Shown here piece by piece: positions 6,436-13,726 of a DNA stretch of 14,220 bases. The notes under the pieces are model-generated. The model made no database searches, was not told where the DNA came from, and was given only the letters and a program-made list of their open reading frames with translations. The stretch is taken from assembly GCA_964636575.1 (NCBI GenBank), contig CAZWSE010000085.1:1-14220 (forward strand). The letters are read 5' to 3'. Position numbers and translations under genes: made by a program. Origin of the DNA: CAZWSE01 sp964636575 (lineage in GTDB: Bacteria > Pseudomonadota > Alphaproteobacteria > Rhodobacterales > Rhodobacteraceae). Numbering within the stretch: the first letter of the stretch is position 1; each line of letters starts with the position of its first letter.

Positions 6436-7287
6436 ATGATCAAGACGATTTTGGTACCAGTGCGCGGCGATGGCATGGTTGCAACGGTCCTTGCCCATGC
6501 GGCCGAGCTTGCTAAGACGCATGATGCACAGGTTAATGTCGTGCATTGTCGTGCGCAGGCCAAAGACTTAATGCCACAGGGCATTCCTCTGAATGATTTC
6601 GCACGCAAAGTGATGATTGAGCAGGCCAGTGAACTTGCGAACCGGCAAGAGGATCACCTGCGCGGCATTTTGCATTGTTTGGCGCGCGACTTTGGGCTAA
6701 GCGAAGACGCCTCCGCAAAAGATACGGCGACGTGTACGTTCTTGGAAGAACATGGGCGCATGGCAGATGTGGTGAAGCATGCAGGTCGGCTGAGCGATCT
6801 TATTGTTCTTCCAAAGCCGCAGCGTGAACGCAATCTAGGCCAAAGCTCATTGAAGGCAGCACTGTACGGCGCGGGGCGTCCAGTTTTGATCTGCCCAGGA
6901 CAACTGGAGCCTGATGAAACATTTGGGCAGCACGTCGCGGTTGGCTGGAATGGGTCCCTGCCAGCTGCCCGTGCCGTGGCGTCCTCATTGGATATTGTTC
7001 ACAAAGCCAAGCGCGTCAGCGTTTTGACGGGCGGTAAGGTACAAGCCCATGGTCCCGACGTGGACGAACTGGTCGCGTATTACGCGCAGCGTGGCGTACC
7101 TGCTGAGGTCGTACGCTTTGAGGGAAAAGACCCCGCCGCGGGACTTCTTGAGGCATGCAAGAACATCGGTGCCAGTCTTTTGATCATTGGCGCGTACAGC
7201 CACAGCCACGAGACCGAGATGCTGTTCGGGGGCAACACTGAACGCATCATCGACAAAACAGACATGCCGATACTGATGGCCCATTGA
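6436..7287 (+). CDS. Universal stress protein, tandem UspA domains
   Basis: A 283-aa protein with two UspA-like halves. The first starts MIKTILVPVRGDG and ends near VLICPG (150-155). The second starts HVAVGWNGSLPAARAVA (166-182) and ends LLIIGAYSHSHETEMLFGGNTERI. The last segment resembles the ATP-binding G-x2-G-x9-G-(S/T) signature, but the second glycine is replaced (GAYSHS), so nucleotide binding is uncertain. AGGAGA at 6421-6426 favours the ATG at 6436 over the in-frame TTG two codons earlier. It is the first gene of the cluster, ahead of the TTT transporter. In Halomonas the USP TeaD is encoded with, and modulates, the TRAP transporter TeaABC, so a role in controlling transport here is a reasonable inference. 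Confidence 0.88.
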   Translation: MIKTILVPVRGDGMVATVLAHAAELAKTHDAQVNVVHCRAQAKDLMPQGIPLNDFARKVMIEQASELANRQEDHLRGILHCLARDFGLSEDASAKDTATCTFLEEHGRMADVVKHAGRLSDLIVLPKPQRERNLGQSSLKAALYGAGRPVLICPGQLEPDETFGQHVAVGWNGSLPAARAVASSLDIVHKAKRVSVLTGGKVQAHGPDVDELVAYYAQRGVPAEVVRFEGKDPAAGLLEACKNIGASLLIIGAYSHSHETEMLFGGNTERIIDKTDMPILMAH

Positions 7288-7367
7288 GCCATTCGCATAG
7301 CTAAAAATCTACGACAGCGGCAAGACACCCAATGGTCACCATGCCGCAAAGACTACGGAAGCTGAAA

Positions 7368-7395
7368 GTCCGAAACACGGACATTTTATGGGAGG
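7368..7395 (+). promoter_or_regulatory. Hairpin and strong ribosome binding site before tctC
   Basis: GTCCG-AAACA-CGGAC (7368-7382) forms a small perfect stem that can be lengthened by an A-T stretch with one bulged base. ATTTTATG follows, then GGGAGG (7390-7395), 8 bases before the start at 7404. It may act as a weak terminator, attenuator or RNA-processing/stabilising hairpin between the stress gene and the binding-protein gene. Confidence 0.35.
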
Positions 7396-7403
7396 AATAC
7401 AAA

Positions 7404-8375
7404 ATGAAAATGACGAAGAGATTTTTTCTAGGACTTGCCGCATGCAGTACCCTTGCGACATTGCCGATGTCCGCATTGGCGCAGGATTGGCAGCCAAAAC
7501 GTCCCGTTGATTTCACGATCATGGCCGGAGCCGGTGGCGGCGCAGATCAGATCGCACGCTTTGTGCAGTCGGTCGTTGAAGCGAATGACCTGACCAACCG
7601 CCCGCTGGTTCCAACAAATCGCGGTGGCGGTTCTGGTGCAGAGGCGCTGTTGCATCTAAAGGACGCGCGCGACCCTGATCACACGCTCATGGTCACCCTG
7701 AATTCCTTTTACACGACTCCGATCCGTCAAGAGGGTCTCGGCGTCGACATCGAAGCCTTCACGCCGATCACGATGATGGGCGTCGATCCTTTCGTGCTTT
7801 GGGTCCACAAAGATAGCGGCATCACTGACTTTGATGGCTATCTGGCGAAGGTACGCGAAATGGATGGTGAATATGTCATGGGCGGCACGGGTTCTGGTCA
7901 AGAAGATTCAATCGTGATCGCATATATGTCTGGCGTCTATGACCTCGACATTAAATACATCCCCTACGATGGCGGCGGCGCTGTGGCCAAAGACCTTGCG
8001 GGTCAGCAGATCATGGCAACCGTCAACAACCCGGCAGAAGCCAAGGGCTTCTATGAAGCAGGCGATTTCATACCGCTTCTGGCCTTCTCAGACGCGCGGA
8101 TGGACGCCTATCCTGACGTGCCAACGATCAAGGAAAAGGGTCATGATTTTTCCTACTACAACCAGCGTGCCATCGTCGGTGCACCGGGCATGTCTGACGA
8201 AGCCGCCGCTTACTACCGCGGGATTTTCGGCAAGGTCTATGAGGGTGAAGAATGGCAGTCCTACCTTGTCTCTGAAAGCCTGTCTCCGCTTCCAATGAAC
8301 GAAGCTGAAACACGCGCGTACTGGGCAACACAGGTTGAAAACCATCGCAAGCTGCTGTCCGAAATCGACGGCTAA
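7404..8375 (+). CDS. tctC: TTT transporter periplasmic binding protein (TctC/Bug family)
   Basis: A 323-aa protein exported by a clear signal peptide: basic MKMTKR, a hydrophobic core, and likely cleavage after ALA26. The mature part shows the Bug/TctC pattern: PVDFTIMAGAGGGADQIAR (34-52), NRGGGSGAEAL (72-82), YIPYDGGGAVAKDLAG (185-200) and YPDVPTIKEKG (236-246). It would bind an organic-acid ligand in the periplasm and deliver it to the TctA/TctB membrane pair. The family commonly binds di- and tricarboxylates or aromatic acids, and ligand specificity is not predictable by eye. The start at 7404 has GGGAGG 8 bases upstream. A longer in-frame ATG at 7332 would hide the signal peptide. The gap to tctB is 26 bases. 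Confidence 0.93.
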   Translation: MKMTKRFFLGLAACSTLATLPMSALAQDWQPKRPVDFTIMAGAGGGADQIARFVQSVVEANDLTNRPLVPTNRGGGSGAEALLHLKDARDPDHTLMVTLNSFYTTPIRQEGLGVDIEAFTPITMMGVDPFVLWVHKDSGITDFDGYLAKVREMDGEYVMGGTGSGQEDSIVIAYMSGVYDLDIKYIPYDGGGAVAKDLAGQQIMATVNNPAEAKGFYEAGDFIPLLAFSDARMDAYPDVPTIKEKGHDFSYYNQRAIVGAPGMSDEAAAYYRGIFGKVYEGEEWQSYLVSESLSPLPMNEAETRAYWATQVENHRKLLSEIDG

Positions 8376-8401
8376 GTTAAACGAACAGAAGGAGGGCAGA
8401 G

Positions 8402-8905
8402 ATGCGCCAAGGTGAAATATCACTCGCAGGGATCCTTGCCCTCTTTTCTTTATACCTCATGTGGAAGAGTGCTGAGCTTCCGATAGGATACATCCGTGGC
8501 CAAGGGCCCGGTGGTGGGTTTTGGCCCTTCTGGCTGTCCGTTGGAATGCTGCTGAGCTGCTGTGCCATTGCTTGGAATTGGTGGCGTGGCAAAAGCCGCG
8601 CATCCGTATCGGATGAGCCGCTTATGGATGCTTTTGGCTGGCGTACTGTGATGCATGTTGGCGGCGGCGTTGTCGGCTTTGTGGCATTGATCTCAGTGGT
8701 GTCGATGTACGGCGCAGTAGGCCTATTCCTTGTGTATTACCTTCGGTTCTTAGGGCGTCATTCTTGGGTGCTGACGCTGGTGCTTGCCTTGTTTGTCCCC
8801 ATCCTTCTTTTCTTCTTTTTTGAAGGTGCGATGCAGATTTCAATGCCCCAAGGCTTGCCCTTCACGCAGCCATTTTTCGACATGATGTACGACATCATTT
8901 ACTGA
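8402..8905 (+). CDS. tctB: TTT transporter small membrane subunit (TctB family)
   Basis: A 167-aa membrane protein with four or five predicted hydrophobic segments (about 6-22, 40-61, 84-104, 105-117 and 121-142). The GQGPGGGFWPFWLSVG stretch (33-48) is the typical TctB GPG-F-P loop. Such subunits pair with TctA in the inner membrane; their precise role in transport is not well defined. GGAGG lies 6 bases before the ATG at 8402. It sits between tctC and tctA, in the usual order, with 24 bases to tctA. Sequence conservation in this family is low, so the assignment relies on the motif, membrane topology and position together. Confidence 0.9.
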   Translation: MRQGEISLAGILALFSLYLMWKSAELPIGYIRGQGPGGGFWPFWLSVGMLLSCCAIAWNWWRGKSRASVSDEPLMDAFGWRTVMHVGGGVVGFVALISVVSMYGAVGLFLVYYLRFLGRHSWVLTLVLALFVPILLFFFFEGAMQISMPQGLPFTQPFFDMMYDIIY

Positions 8906-8929
8906 TAACGCCCAGAGCCGAGGATCATC

Positions 8930-10441
8930 ATGGAAGTTCTTACTTTTCTTTCCGGTGGCGTCTTAACAGCGCTTGAACCGATCAACCTTGGACTGATCCT
9001 GATTGGTGTCACGATTGGGCTTTTTATTGGGGCCATGCCGGGTTTGGGATCTGTGAACGGGGTGGCAATCCTCTTGCCTATCACGTTTCTTGTCCCGCCC
9101 GCGTCGGCGATCATTTTCCTTGCGGCAATTTATTACGGAGCCATGTATGGCGGCGCGATTTCGTCGGTTGCCTTGGGCATACCCGGTGCGTCGACGGCCG
9201 TGGCAACCACCTTTGACGGCAGGCCCTTGGCGCTGCAAGGGCGGGCCAGTCTTGCGCTGGTCACAGCCGCGCTTGCCTCTTTCGTTGGCGGCACTGTCGC
9301 AACAGTTTTCTTCACGCTGTTTGCCCCTCTGCTTGCGACAGTTGCCCTTAACTTTGGACCGCCCGAAATTTTTGCACTAATGCTGCTGGCCTTTGCGACC
9401 TTCGTCGGTTTGGGCGGTGATGATATCCCCAAAACGATCTTCTCGATCTGCTTTGGATTGGTGCTTGCGACTGTCGGGTTCGACACGATTTCCGGCGAGC
9501 CACGGCTTGTGCTTTTTGACATCCAAGGCTTTATCCGCGGGATCGGGTTTATCGTGCTCGCCATCGGCGTTTATGGCATCGGAGAGATGATCTGGACGAT
9601 CGAGCAAACGCGCGGAGAGGTGACAACGACCAATCCCAAAATGACAGCAAAGGGCCTTGCATCCGACGCAAAGGAAGCGGTGCGCAGAGGCTGGAAGGGC
9701 ACTTGGATCGGCTCGATCCTTGGTTTCTTCGTTGGCGTTTTACCTGCTGCGGGGGCCACGCCAGGCTCGCTGATGTCATACGGCGTCGCCAAGATGCTCT
9801 CCAAGACGCCTGAAGAATACGGGCGCGGCTCACCCGATGGCGTTGCGGCCCCCGAGGCTGCCAATAATTCTGCGTCCACGGGGTCCATGTTGCCAATGCT
9901 CACGCTTGGCATTCCGGGCTCACCGACAACGGCCATTTTGCTTGGCGGCATGGTAATGTGGGGCCTCACACCGGGCCCGCGCCTGTTCATCGACGAAAGC
10001 GAATTTGTGTGGAGCCTGATCGGATCTTTCTACATCTCAAACTTTGCGGCAGTTTTGATCAACCTCGCGTTTATCCCGCTGTTTGTGTGGATGCTGCGCA
10101 TGCCATTCACCATTCTTGCGCCACTGATCTTTGTGCTGTCCATCGTTGGTGGTTTTGCCGCGTCACGCAGCATGCACGACCTTTGGTTGATCGTGATTTT
10201 CGGGCTTGGCGCCTTTTTCCTACGCAAGTTCGACTATCCTCTTGCCCCTGCCGTTCTGGCGATTGTGCTTGGGCCAATTGCCGAACCAACACTACGTCAA
10301 TCCTTGCTGTTATCATCGGGCGACCCGTCGATTTTCTTTACAAGACCAATCGCAGGTCCAATCACAGTGATCGCAATCATCCTGATCTTCTTGCCCGCAC
10401 TCAAACTGCTGCGTGGCAAACGGCGGGCGACCGCAGACTGA
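8930..10441 (+). CDS. tctA: TTT transporter large membrane subunit (TctA family)
   Basis: The 503-aa product has the family's usual length and many membrane helices. Signature loops: GAMPGLGSVNG (34-44), YYGAMYGGAISSVALGIPG (68-86), GVLPAAGATPGS (269-280), AANNSASTGSMLPMLTLGIPG (310-330) and LGPIAEPTLRQSL (448-460). The two PG-containing re-entrant motifs come from the internal duplication of TctA. It forms the ion-coupled permease for the ligand delivered by the TctC-like protein. The start at 8930 follows GAGG by 6 bases. The stop lies 29 bases before the acyl-CoA synthetase start, which implies one transcript. No truncation or frame problem is seen. Confidence 0.95.
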   Translation: MEVLTFLSGGVLTALEPINLGLILIGVTIGLFIGAMPGLGSVNGVAILLPITFLVPPASAIIFLAAIYYGAMYGGAISSVALGIPGASTAVATTFDGRPLALQGRASLALVTAALASFVGGTVATVFFTLFAPLLATVALNFGPPEIFALMLLAFATFVGLGGDDIPKTIFSICFGLVLATVGFDTISGEPRLVLFDIQGFIRGIGFIVLAIGVYGIGEMIWTIEQTRGEVTTTNPKMTAKGLASDAKEAVRRGWKGTWIGSILGFFVGVLPAAGATPGSLMSYGVAKMLSKTPEEYGRGSPDGVAAPEAANNSASTGSMLPMLTLGIPGSPTTAILLGGMVMWGLTPGPRLFIDESEFVWSLIGSFYISNFAAVLINLAFIPLFVWMLRMPFTILAPLIFVLSIVGGFAASRSMHDLWLIVIFGLGAFFLRKFDYPLAPAVLAIVLGPIAEPTLRQSLLLSSGDPSIFFTRPIAGPITVIAIILIFLPALKLLRGKRRATAD

Positions 10442-10470
10442 CCAACATAAAACGAAATGGAAGATACGAT

Positions 10471-11982
10471 ATGCAAAGACTTCAAGACTTGATCCAGCGC
10501 CATCCTGACACAAAAAATGCAATCGGTGCACCAGGCCGGGACTGGATGACCTACGGCGATCTCAAATCACTGACGCTCAGCGTGCGTAAATCCCTTCGCA
10601 GTGCCGGGATTGGCGCGCAGGATCGTGTTGCAATCGTCTTGCCTAATGGCCCCGAAATGGCCGCTGCTTTTGTCAGCGTAGCGCAATCGGCAACCACGGC
10701 TCCGTTGAACCCGGCTTATAAGGAGGATGAATTCGCCTTCTACCTCGACGACCTCAAAGCGCGCGCCATCATTGTCGAGGCAGGCTATGACGGCCCCGCA
10801 CGCGCGGCGGCGGATCGCTATGACATGGCCGTCATAGAGCTGACATCAACCGAACCTGCGGGTAATTTTACCTTGTCGACAGATGTAACCGGCGACGCGG
10901 CTGACACAGTTCCCACGGCAGATGACGTTGCCCTTATCTTGCACACCTCCGGCACCACATCGCGCCCGAAGATCGTTCCACTTTTGCAGTCCAATTTCGC
11001 GGCTTCTGCGCAAAACGTCAGCGCCTCTCTTGCTTTGACGTCTGATGATGTCTGTCTGAATGTCATGCCGCTGTTTCACATCCACGGCCTGATCGCTGCC
11101 GTCAGTGGGTCACTTGCGGCTGGGGCGTCGATCAGCTGTGCGACGGGCTTTGATGCGCTCAAATTCTACGGCTGGCTCGAAGGGGTTGACCCGACATGGT
11201 ATACCGCCGTTCCGACGATGCATCAGGCGATTTTGGCCCGCGCGCCGCGCAACGCAGACATCATCAAAAACGCGCGCTTGCGCTTCCTACGCTCCTCCTC
11301 TTCGTCCTTGCCCGGTCCCGTTATGACCCAATTGGCTGAGACGTTTGGCGCGCCTGTGGTCGAGGCATACGGTATGACAGAGGCCGCCCACCAGATGTGC
11401 TGCAACCCAATTGAACCGGGCCGCCAGAAACCCGGCGCTGTAGGTTTGCCCGCAGGCCCCGAAGTGCGTATCGCTCATGAAATCGAAAACCGTTTGATTG
11501 ATGGCGTGGGCGAGATTTCAATTTCCGGCCCCAACGTCACGCCCGGTTATGAGGCAAACCCCGAAGCAAACGAGAAGAACTTTTTTGAAGCAGATGGCCA
11601 GCGCTGGTTCCGCACCGGCGATCAAGGCATGTTTGACGAGGATGGCTTTTTGTCCCTTACGGGCCGCTTGAAGGAAATCATTAACCGTGGCGGCGAAAAG
11701 ATTAGCCCGCTTGAGGTGGATGGGATCCTGTCTGATCATCCGGCTGTCGGCCAATGTGTGACCTTTGCAGTGCCACATGCCAAACTGGGCGAAGACGTGG
11801 CCGCCGCTGTCGTGCTCAAAGAAGGTCAAAGCGCCACGGACCGCGAGATCCACGATTTTGCCAGCGAACGGCTGGCGGCGTTCAAAGTGCCGCGCAAAAT
11901 CCTGATCCTTGATGAAATCCCCAAAGGGGCAACCGGTAAGTTGCAACGCATCGGTTTGGCCGAAAAACTGGGTCTGGGTTAA
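10471..11982 (+). CDS. AMP-forming acyl-CoA synthetase, oxalate-CoA ligase-like
   Basis: A complete 503-aa ANL-superfamily enzyme: acid + ATP + CoA gives acyl-CoA + AMP + PPi. Motifs run in order: phosphate loop LHTSGTTSRPK (157-167), MPLFHIHGL (199-207), YGMTEAAH (300-307), WFRTGD (379-384), GRLKEIINRGGEKISP (398-413) and the C-terminal catalytic lysine K490 in GATGKLQR. From memory, the HIHGL, RFLRSSSSSL, MTEAAHQM-CNP and INRGGEKISPLEVD stretches resemble the AAE3/Pcs60 group, whose plant and yeast members are oxalyl-CoA synthetases. Short-chain or other dicarboxylate substrates remain possible. GGAAG lies 7 bases before the ATG at 10471. The frame extends upstream, but only by overlapping tctA. 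Its stop overlaps the next gene's ribosome binding site. Confidence 0.88.
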   Translation: MQRLQDLIQRHPDTKNAIGAPGRDWMTYGDLKSLTLSVRKSLRSAGIGAQDRVAIVLPNGPEMAAAFVSVAQSATTAPLNPAYKEDEFAFYLDDLKARAIIVEAGYDGPARAAADRYDMAVIELTSTEPAGNFTLSTDVTGDAADTVPTADDVALILHTSGTTSRPKIVPLLQSNFAASAQNVSASLALTSDDVCLNVMPLFHIHGLIAAVSGSLAAGASISCATGFDALKFYGWLEGVDPTWYTAVPTMHQAILARAPRNADIIKNARLRFLRSSSSSLPGPVMTQLAETFGAPVVEAYGMTEAAHQMCCNPIEPGRQKPGAVGLPAGPEVRIAHEIENRLIDGVGEISISGPNVTPGYEANPEANEKNFFEADGQRWFRTGDQGMFDEDGFLSLTGRLKEIINRGGEKISPLEVDGILSDHPAVGQCVTFAVPHAKLGEDVAAAVVLKEGQSATDREIHDFASERLAAFKVPRKILILDEIPKGATGKLQRIGLAEKLGLG

Positions 11983-11992
11983 GGAGCGCGTT

Positions 11993-12973
11993 ATGAAAAT
12001 TTGCATTTTTGGTGCCGGTGCAATTGGCGGTTACATGGGGGCAAAGCTTGCACAGGTGGGCGCTGACGTCAGCCTTGTGGCAAGGGGCCCCCACCTCAAG
12101 GCAATGCGCGAAAACGGGTTGCGCCTGATTGAGGAAAGCGGCGAGACGACTGTAAAAGTTACGGCGTCTGACAACGCCGCTGATCTGGGTCCGCAAGACT
12201 ATGTGATTGTCACGCTCAAAGCGCATTCCGTGCCTGCCGTCGTGCCACATATGCAGCCACTGATTGGGGACCACACCACAATCGTTTCTGGCGTGAACGG
12301 GGTGCCTTGGTGGTATTTCCACAAAACAGGCGGGCCTCTTGAAGGCACGCGATTGGAAACCGTTGATCCCGGAAACGCCCAGTGGGACGGCTTTAGGCCC
12401 GAACGTGTTCTGGGGTGCGTGGTATACCCTGCCGCGGAGGTCATTGAACCGGGCGTCGTGAAACACATCGAAGGCAACCGGTTTTCTTTGGGAGAGCCGG
12501 ATGGCTCAAAGTCCGAGCGCGCGCTGGCCCTGTCCAAGGCTCTTACCGCAGCTGGCCTCAAGGCCCCTGTCAGGCCGAAAATCCGCGACGAAATCTGGGT
12601 AAAGCTCTGGGGCAACCTGTCATTTAATCCGATCTCAGCACTCACGCATTCAACGCTCGACATCCTGTGTACCGATCCCGGCACGCGAGCGGTGGCACGC
12701 AACATGATGCTTGAGGCACAAACGATTGCCGAAAAGCTTGGCGTCAAATTTCCCGTCGACGTGGATCGCCGGATCAAAGGCGGCGCTGACGTGGGGGCGC
12801 ACCGTACATCCATGCTGCAAGACCTCGATCAAGGGCGCCCGATGGAAATCGATGCGCTCGTCGGCTCTGTGAAAGAACTTGGCCGTGTGACCCAAACGCC
12901 GACGCCAACCATCGATACAGTCCTGGCACTGATCGCATTGCGTGGAAAAATGGCTCGGCATTCTGCCAATTGA
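11993..12973 (+). CDS. Ketopantoate reductase-family oxidoreductase (PanE/ApbA fold)
   Basis: A 326-aa NAD(P)H-dependent reductase. The Rossmann motif GAGAIGGYMGAKLA (7-20) opens the protein. The C-terminal helical domain holds the family's catalytic lysine in WVKLWGNLSFNPISALT (202-218) and the substrate-binding glutamate region TSMLQDLDQGRPMEIDAL (272-289). Automatic annotation would say 2-dehydropantoate 2-reductase, but the last place in a transport/CoA-ligase operon argues against pantothenate synthesis. A PanE-like protein, PanE2, reduces oxalyl-CoA to glyoxylate in Methylobacterium extorquens. Beside an oxalate-CoA ligase-like enzyme, that is an attractive alternative. AAGGAG (11981-11986) overlaps the preceding stop codon, and the ATG follows 6 bases later, so the two are probably translationally coupled. 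Confidence 0.87.
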   Translation: MKICIFGAGAIGGYMGAKLAQVGADVSLVARGPHLKAMRENGLRLIEESGETTVKVTASDNAADLGPQDYVIVTLKAHSVPAVVPHMQPLIGDHTTIVSGVNGVPWWYFHKTGGPLEGTRLETVDPGNAQWDGFRPERVLGCVVYPAAEVIEPGVVKHIEGNRFSLGEPDGSKSERALALSKALTAAGLKAPVRPKIRDEIWVKLWGNLSFNPISALTHSTLDILCTDPGTRAVARNMMLEAQTIAEKLGVKFPVDVDRRIKGGADVGAHRTSMLQDLDQGRPMEIDALVGSVKELGRVTQTPTPTIDTVLALIALRGKMARHSAN

Positions 12974-13419
12974 GGTCGTGTTTTTGATGCTGCTGCGATC
13001 GCTCTCAGAGCCATTGGCGCGGTTCTTTTGGGGAAGCAAGATGTGATCTTGGTGTTCGAAGCGAGGTGCTTGCGTTGCGAACTTACGTATACGGAACTCT
13101 TAATTTGTTGTCAGCCTCAGCGCTAATTTGAAGCGCATGGCTTGCACGATACCTTTGCTCCAAATGCGCGTGATGTTCATACTTGACGACTGCCATTGAA
13201 GCCTTTTTTGGCGGGTCAAAGACCAGCGCCCCAACCCTGGGACCATGTCCACAATTCGCCGGAAACTTCTGATTTCCCGATAGGCAAGGAAACTAAAGCG
13301 GCCGTTGACTTTGCACAATCCAAGGTCGGCTTTGTCTAAGGTTTGTGGCTGCTGTCAGCGCGAGCTGCAGCGGCGACAAATCCGACAAGGAGGAAAGCGC
13401 GGGTTGTTTTCGGTGCTAT
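12974..13419. other. Non-coding, probably decayed stretch after the operon
   Basis: No gene or clear terminator is visible. A minus-strand frame across 13100-13318 reads MCKVNGRFSFLAYREIRSF and so on, without a ribosome binding site. It resembles the pseudo-coding intergenic sequence I associate with Rhodobacterales genomes rather than a known protein. The stretch ends directly at the mobile element. Confidence 0.35.
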
Positions 13420-13448
13420 TGTCACTGTACCTTAATTAATCAGAATCT
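13420..13448 (+). repeat. Left terminal inverted repeat of the mini-element
   Basis: Starts TGTCACTGTACCTTAATT and matches the right terminus in reverse with two differences over 29 bases. The first CTGTACC-type motif copy lies at 13425-13438, within the repeat. The outer AT at 13418-13419 is also shared with the other end. Confidence 0.7.
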
Positions 13449-13481
13449 AGTCCGAAATTATCAAATGATATCAATCACAGT

Positions 13482-13550
13482 CTGTACCCTTAATTGTCGT
13501 ACTGTACCGTTTATTCCAATACTGTACCCTCAATTTTCAGACTGTCAGCC
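13482..13550 (+). repeat. 20-bp phased array of transposase-site-like repeats
   Basis: CTGTACCCTTAATTG starts at 13482, CTGTACCGTTTATTC at 13502 and CTGTACCCTCAATTT at 13522: three direct repeats exactly 20 bases apart. A degenerate CTGTCAGCC at 13542 keeps the phase. Near-two-turn spacing would put bound proteins on one face of the helix, as in tandem TnsB-type sites. Confidence 0.65.
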
Positions 13551-13655
13551 CTGTGGATAACTTTCTAGGGTGGGGTGGCGTAACCGCCGACATTGACCAA
13601 CTGGAGCAAGCAAAATGTCTAAGGCTCACATGAAACACGTCCTGTGGATATATTG

Positions 13656-13670
13656 CAATTAAGGGTACAG
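13656..13670 (-). repeat. Inner right-end copy of the CTGTACC motif
   Basis: CAATTAAGGGTACAG is the reverse complement of the left-array motif at 13482-13496, identical over all 15 bases. It lies 51 bases inside the outer right copy at 13707-13721. Confidence 0.65.
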
Positions 13671-13697
13671 ACGCGTCCCGAAATGCCCTGAACCCGC

Positions 13698-13726
13698 AGA
13701 ATCTGATTAATTAGGGTACAGTGACA
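13698..13726 (-). repeat. Right terminal inverted repeat of the mini-element
   Basis: Ends GGGTACAGTGACA. Read on the minus strand it matches the left end at 27 of 29 positions, and it contains the outer right motif copy (13707-13721). Confidence 0.7.

Larger units (their letters stand above)
13420..13726. mobile_element. 307-bp non-autonomous Tn7/Tn5053/Mu-like element
   Basis: The two ends are inverted copies. Reading inward from each, TGTCACTGTACC is followed by (T or C)TAATTAATCAGA and then (A or T)TCT, giving 27 of 29 matching positions. The 5'-TGT...ACA-3' termini and several internal copies of the terminal CTGTACC(C)TTAATT motif (four on the left, two inverted on the right) are the architecture of transposons moved by Mu-type DDE transposases (TnsB, TniA). 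No transposase gene fits in 307 bp, so it would need one supplied in trans. The centre keeps GGAG plus an ATG at 13615 and fifteen codons, perhaps the start of a lost gene of the parent transposon. No 5-bp target duplication is seen (GCTAT left, ATTGT right). Confidence 0.65.

Noticed and set aside
11518..12006. 162-codon minus-strand open frame
   Set aside because: It lies opposite the 3' part of the acyl-CoA synthetase, has no ribosome binding site, and its content is explained as a shadow of the highly biased plus-strand codons.
11993..12973. Calling the last gene panE with a role in pantothenate synthesis
   Set aside because: The fold is right, but the operon context with a transporter and CoA ligase points to a catabolic reductase. 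The name would overstate what sequence shows.
13100..13318. 72-codon minus-strand frame after the operon
   Set aside because: No ribosome binding site and no domain; it resembles repeated pseudo-coding intergenic sequence rather than a gene.
13425..13721. CRISPR-like array suggested by repeated CTGTACC motifs
   Set aside because: Copies are short, differ from each other, occur in both orientations, and the 20-bp period leaves no spacer of CRISPR size. Transposon-end binding sites explain them better.
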